A stretch of 64,000 nucleotides of DNA from contig DFLT01000002.1 in NCBI GenBank assembly GCA_002375465.1, forward strand, positions 233 through 64,232, in the 5' to 3' direction. This stretch comes from Alphaproteobacteria bacterium UBA3612. GTDB taxonomy: Bacteria > Pseudomonadota > Alphaproteobacteria > Sphingomonadales > Sphingomonadaceae. Below are positions 61,957 to 64,000 of this stretch, piece after piece. The first letter of the stretch is position 1, and every line of letters begins with the position of its first letter. A program made the translations under genes and the position numbers. Below the pieces are notes generated by a model, which was not told the origin of the DNA, ran no database searches, and was given only the letters and a program-made list of their open reading frames with translations.

Positions 61957-63233
61957 TCGCCGCTGACGCGCTCTATATCGGCACCCACTGCGCTCAGCTT
62001 TTCCTCCAGCCTCTCATAGCCGCGGTCGAGGTGGTGGACGCGCAGCACCTGCGTCTCGCCCTTTGCCGCCAGACCGGCGATGACGAGGCTCATGGAGGCG
62101 CGCAGATCGGTCGCCATCACGGGCGCACCGGTCAGTTCCTTTACGCCGCGCACGGTGGCGGTACGTCCCGCCACCTGAATATTGGCGCCCATGCGCTCCA
62201 GCTCCCCGACGTGCATGTAGCGGTTCTCGAAGATGGTTTCGGTCAGCACGCTGGACCCGTTCGCCAGCGACAGCATTGCCATCATCTGCGCCTGCATGTC
62301 GGTGGGGAAGTCCGGAAAAGGCTGCGTTTCGATGTCGACCGGACTGATGCGGCCCGTTGACGACACGCGAATGCCGTTTTCCGTCGTTTCTATGGCGACG
62401 CCTGCTGCCTCCAGCTTTTCGATCACGGCGCCGAAGGTTTCCGGCAGCGCGCCGACCAGTTCGACATCACCGCCGGTTATGGCCGCGGCGCAGGCATAGC
62501 TGCCCGCTTCGATACGGTCCGACATCACCGAATAGGTGTCGCCGTGCAGGCGGGTGACGCCCTTGATGATGAGGGTGGAGGTGCCAACCCCTGAAATCTT
62601 CGCGCCCATGCCAATCAGGCACTGGGCAAGATCGGTGATTTCCGGTTCTTGCGCGGCATTCTCGATGATCGTTTCGCCATCGGCCAATGTCGCCGCCATC
62701 AGCGCGTTTTCCGTGGCGCCCACCGACACGATCGGAAAGACGATATGACCGCCCTTCAATCCTGATTTCGTGGTCGCGGTCACGAACCGCTGACCGATAT
62801 TGATCTCCGCGCCCAGCGCCTCCATTGCCTTCAGGTGCAGGTCGATGGGACGCGCGCCGATCTCGCAACCGCCGGGCAGCGGCACCCGCGCCTCGCCGCA
62901 ACGCGCGAGCAGCGGACCCAGGACCAGGACGGATGCCCGCATCTTGCGATTGATGTCGGCGGGGGCCTCTGTCGAGGTGATGCGGCCCGCCTTCAGCGTC
63001 ATGACGCGACCGAAAACTTCGGGCCGCTTCCCCTCGATCTCCGTGGAAACGCCCAGCTGATTGACGAGGTGGCCGAACGTATCGACATCCGCCAGCCGTG
63101 GAAGATTGCGCAGTGTCAGCGGTTCTTCCGTCAGCAGCGCGGCGGGGATCAGGGTCAGTGCGGCGTTCTTCGCGCCTGAAATCTGGATCTTTCCGGAAAG
63201 GGGATTGCCCCCCTTGATGATGATCTTGTCCAT
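61953..63233 (-). CDS. murA: UDP-N-acetylglucosamine 1-carboxyvinyltransferase
   Basis: This 426-residue enzyme starts peptidoglycan synthesis by adding enolpyruvate from PEP to UDP-GlcNAc. Conserved: ISGAKNAAL with Lys22, the fosfomycin-sensitive Cys123 in LPGGCEIGARPIDLH, and the closing MGANIQVAGRTATVRG segment. Cys (not Asp) at 123 suggests fosfomycin sensitivity of the target. It is minus strand, next to the RarD-like gene (22 bp). Confidence 0.95.
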   Translation of the reverse strand: MDKIIIKGGNPLSGKIQISGAKNAALTLIPAALLTEEPLTLRNLPRLADVDTFGHLVNQLGVSTEIEGKRPEVFGRVMTLKAGRITSTEAPADINRKMRASVLVLGPLLARCGEARVPLPGGCEIGARPIDLHLKAMEALGAEINIGQRFVTATTKSGLKGGHIVFPIVSVGATENALMAATLADGETIIENAAQEPEITDLAQCLIGMGAKISGVGTSTLIIKGVTRLHGDTYSVMSDRIEAGSYACAAAITGGDVELVGALPETFGAVIEKLEAAGVAIETTENGIRVSSTGRISPVDIETQPFPDFPTDMQAQMMAMLSLANGSSVLTETIFENRYMHVGELERMGANIQVAGRTATVRGVKELTGAPVMATDLRASMSLVIAGLAAKGETQVLRVHHLDRGYERLEEKLSAVGADIERVSGD

Positions 63234-63255
63234 TTATCTTCCGTACCGGCTTCGT

Positions 63256-64000
63256 TCACCCGGCCTTAGCGAGCCGCTGCCGTCGGCGAAACCCGCCGAT
63301 GGAGAAGACCAGCAATCCCAGCCAGATCAGCGCGAACGCACCCAAGCGGCTGGCGCTAAGCGGCTCGTCATAAACGAACGCGCCGAGCAGAAAGACTGTC
63401 GAGGGTGCGATATATTGCATGAACCCCAGCGTCGTCAGCGTCACGCGCCGCGCGGCATGGCCGAACAATGCCAGCGGGATGGAGGTGGCGATCCCCGATC
63501 CGATCAGGAGCAAGGTCATCGTCGGCGCTTGCGAAAATATGCCGCCGCCGTGAATTTCCAGCCACCAGAGCGCGACAGGGGCCAGAAAGGCGGTTTCAAT
63601 GAAAAGCCCGGTCAGCGCATCGACGTCCGCCCTGTTCCTGGCATAGCTGTAAAGGGCAAAGGCCAGCGCAAGACCCAATGAAATCAGTGGCAGGCCACCA
63701 TTGGCGACGGTCATCAACGCGATTCCGGCCAGTGCGAGGATCGTCGAGGCGATGCGCCATTTGCCCATTGTCTCGCCCAGCAAGATGACGCCGAGCGCGG
63801 TGTTGAGGATAGGCTGGATGAAATAGCCGAGGCTGGTGTCGAGCACGCGCTCATTAAGCACGGCCCAGGTGTATAGATACCAGTTCAGGCCGATCATCGT
63901 GGCGGAAAACAGCAGCCACAAAAGCAGTTTGACGTTCTTTAGCGCGCGCAGCAAAGCGGGCGTTTTCCGCAGGATGAGGGTTACGGCTGCCAGCAGGATG
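63256..64000 (-). CDS. RarD/EamA-type transporter, C-terminal part (truncated by window edge)
   Basis: The frame is open to the window end, so the 5' part lies outside; about 248 residues are visible with DMT-family helices, including YFIQPILNTALGVILLGE and MQYIAPSTVFLLGAF, which fit the RarD branch of EamA transporters. Substrate unknown; RarD proteins have been linked to drug or metabolite export. It lies 22 bp downstream of the murA start and would be transcribed in the same direction. Confidence 0.83.
   Translation of the reverse strand, partial: ILLAAVTLILRKTPALLRALKNVKLLLWLLFSATMIGLNWYLYTWAVLNERVLDTSLGYFIQPILNTALGVILLGETMGKWRIASTILALAGIALMTVANGGLPLISLGLALAFALYSYARNRADVDALTGLFIETAFLAPVALWWLEIHGGGIFSQAPTMTLLLIGSGIATSIPLALFGHAARRVTLTTLGFMQYIAPSTVFLLGAFVYDEPLSASRLGAFALIWLGLLVFSIGGFRRRQRLAKAG

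Noticed and set aside
1..64000. Prophage, transposase or CRISPR content
   Set aside because: No integrase, transposase, terminal repeats or regularly spaced repeats were seen; the window looks like core chromosome.

Overview
This is a GC-rich (roughly 62-65% by eye), gene-dense chromosomal segment from an alphaproteobacterium, most likely a sphingomonad (Sphingomonadales). The basis is protein flavour rather than a marker gene: alphaproteobacterial-type Fur without the zinc-finger cysteines, the roughly 1570-residue NAD-glutamate dehydrogenase, a Gly-rich double cold-shock protein, and DUF885/amidohydrolase exported enzymes. There is no rRNA, CRISPR array, prophage or insertion sequence; the only tRNA is tRNA-Thr(CGT).

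Layout. 1-4001: end of ilvE, then branched-chain 2-oxoacid dehydrogenase E1alpha, E1beta and E2. 4257-6830: XRE-cupin regulator and exported CocE-type hydrolase. 6907-14413: iron island with PepSY membrane protein, DUF2271, DUF4198, ApbE flavin transferase, PiuC hydroxylase, TonB-dependent receptor, TonB and Fur, with Fur-box-like sites before the receptor and tonB. 14506-17494: bioF-bioD-bioA. 17512-23786: RNase D-like exonuclease, double cold-shock protein, amidohydrolase, DUF885 lipoprotein, DUF2254 membrane protein. 23866-26800: divergent pair of a glycosyltransferase and an asparagine-synthetase-like protein. 26883-31614: TetR, SelO, DNA polymerase IV, MFS transporter. 31963-36249: SulP transporter, tandem UspA, TraR/DksA-like finger, RF3. 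36263-41589: haem-copper oxidase cluster (fused subunit I+III, subunit II, CopD-like, CtaG) with a DUF2231 gene on the opposite strand. 41874-43196: HPP protein, Gdx-type SMR exporter with a possible guanidine riboswitch, tRNA-Thr. 43357-55173: PAS protein, GDH, secreted protein, GlnD, ankyrin protein, SCO1, YcgN-like protein, YgjP-like metallopeptidase. 55159-64000: PBP1A, flippase, MDR oxidoreductase, a PAS-LuxR-alpha/beta-hydrolase fusion, MurA, and a partial RarD-like transporter.

How parts work together. IlvE and BCKDH form a transamination and oxidative decarboxylation route for branched-chain amino acids. The iron island reads as a ferric-siderophore uptake unit with its own TonB and an ApbE-dependent flavin redox arm; the DUF2271 protein carries a DGVSGPT segment resembling ApbE flavinylation sites. 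GlnD and the NAD-GDH are nitrogen/glutamate genes lying close together. SCO1, CtaG and the oxidase genes concern copper and haem-copper respiration.

The most promising second-look items are the ApbE/DUF2271/PepSY redox arm, the PAS-LuxR-hydrolase fusion whose catalytic His appears replaced by Glu, the hairpins ahead of the Gdx exporter, the disrupted 5' end of the oxidase subunit II gene, and the isolated asparagine-synthetase-like/glycosyltransferase pair.
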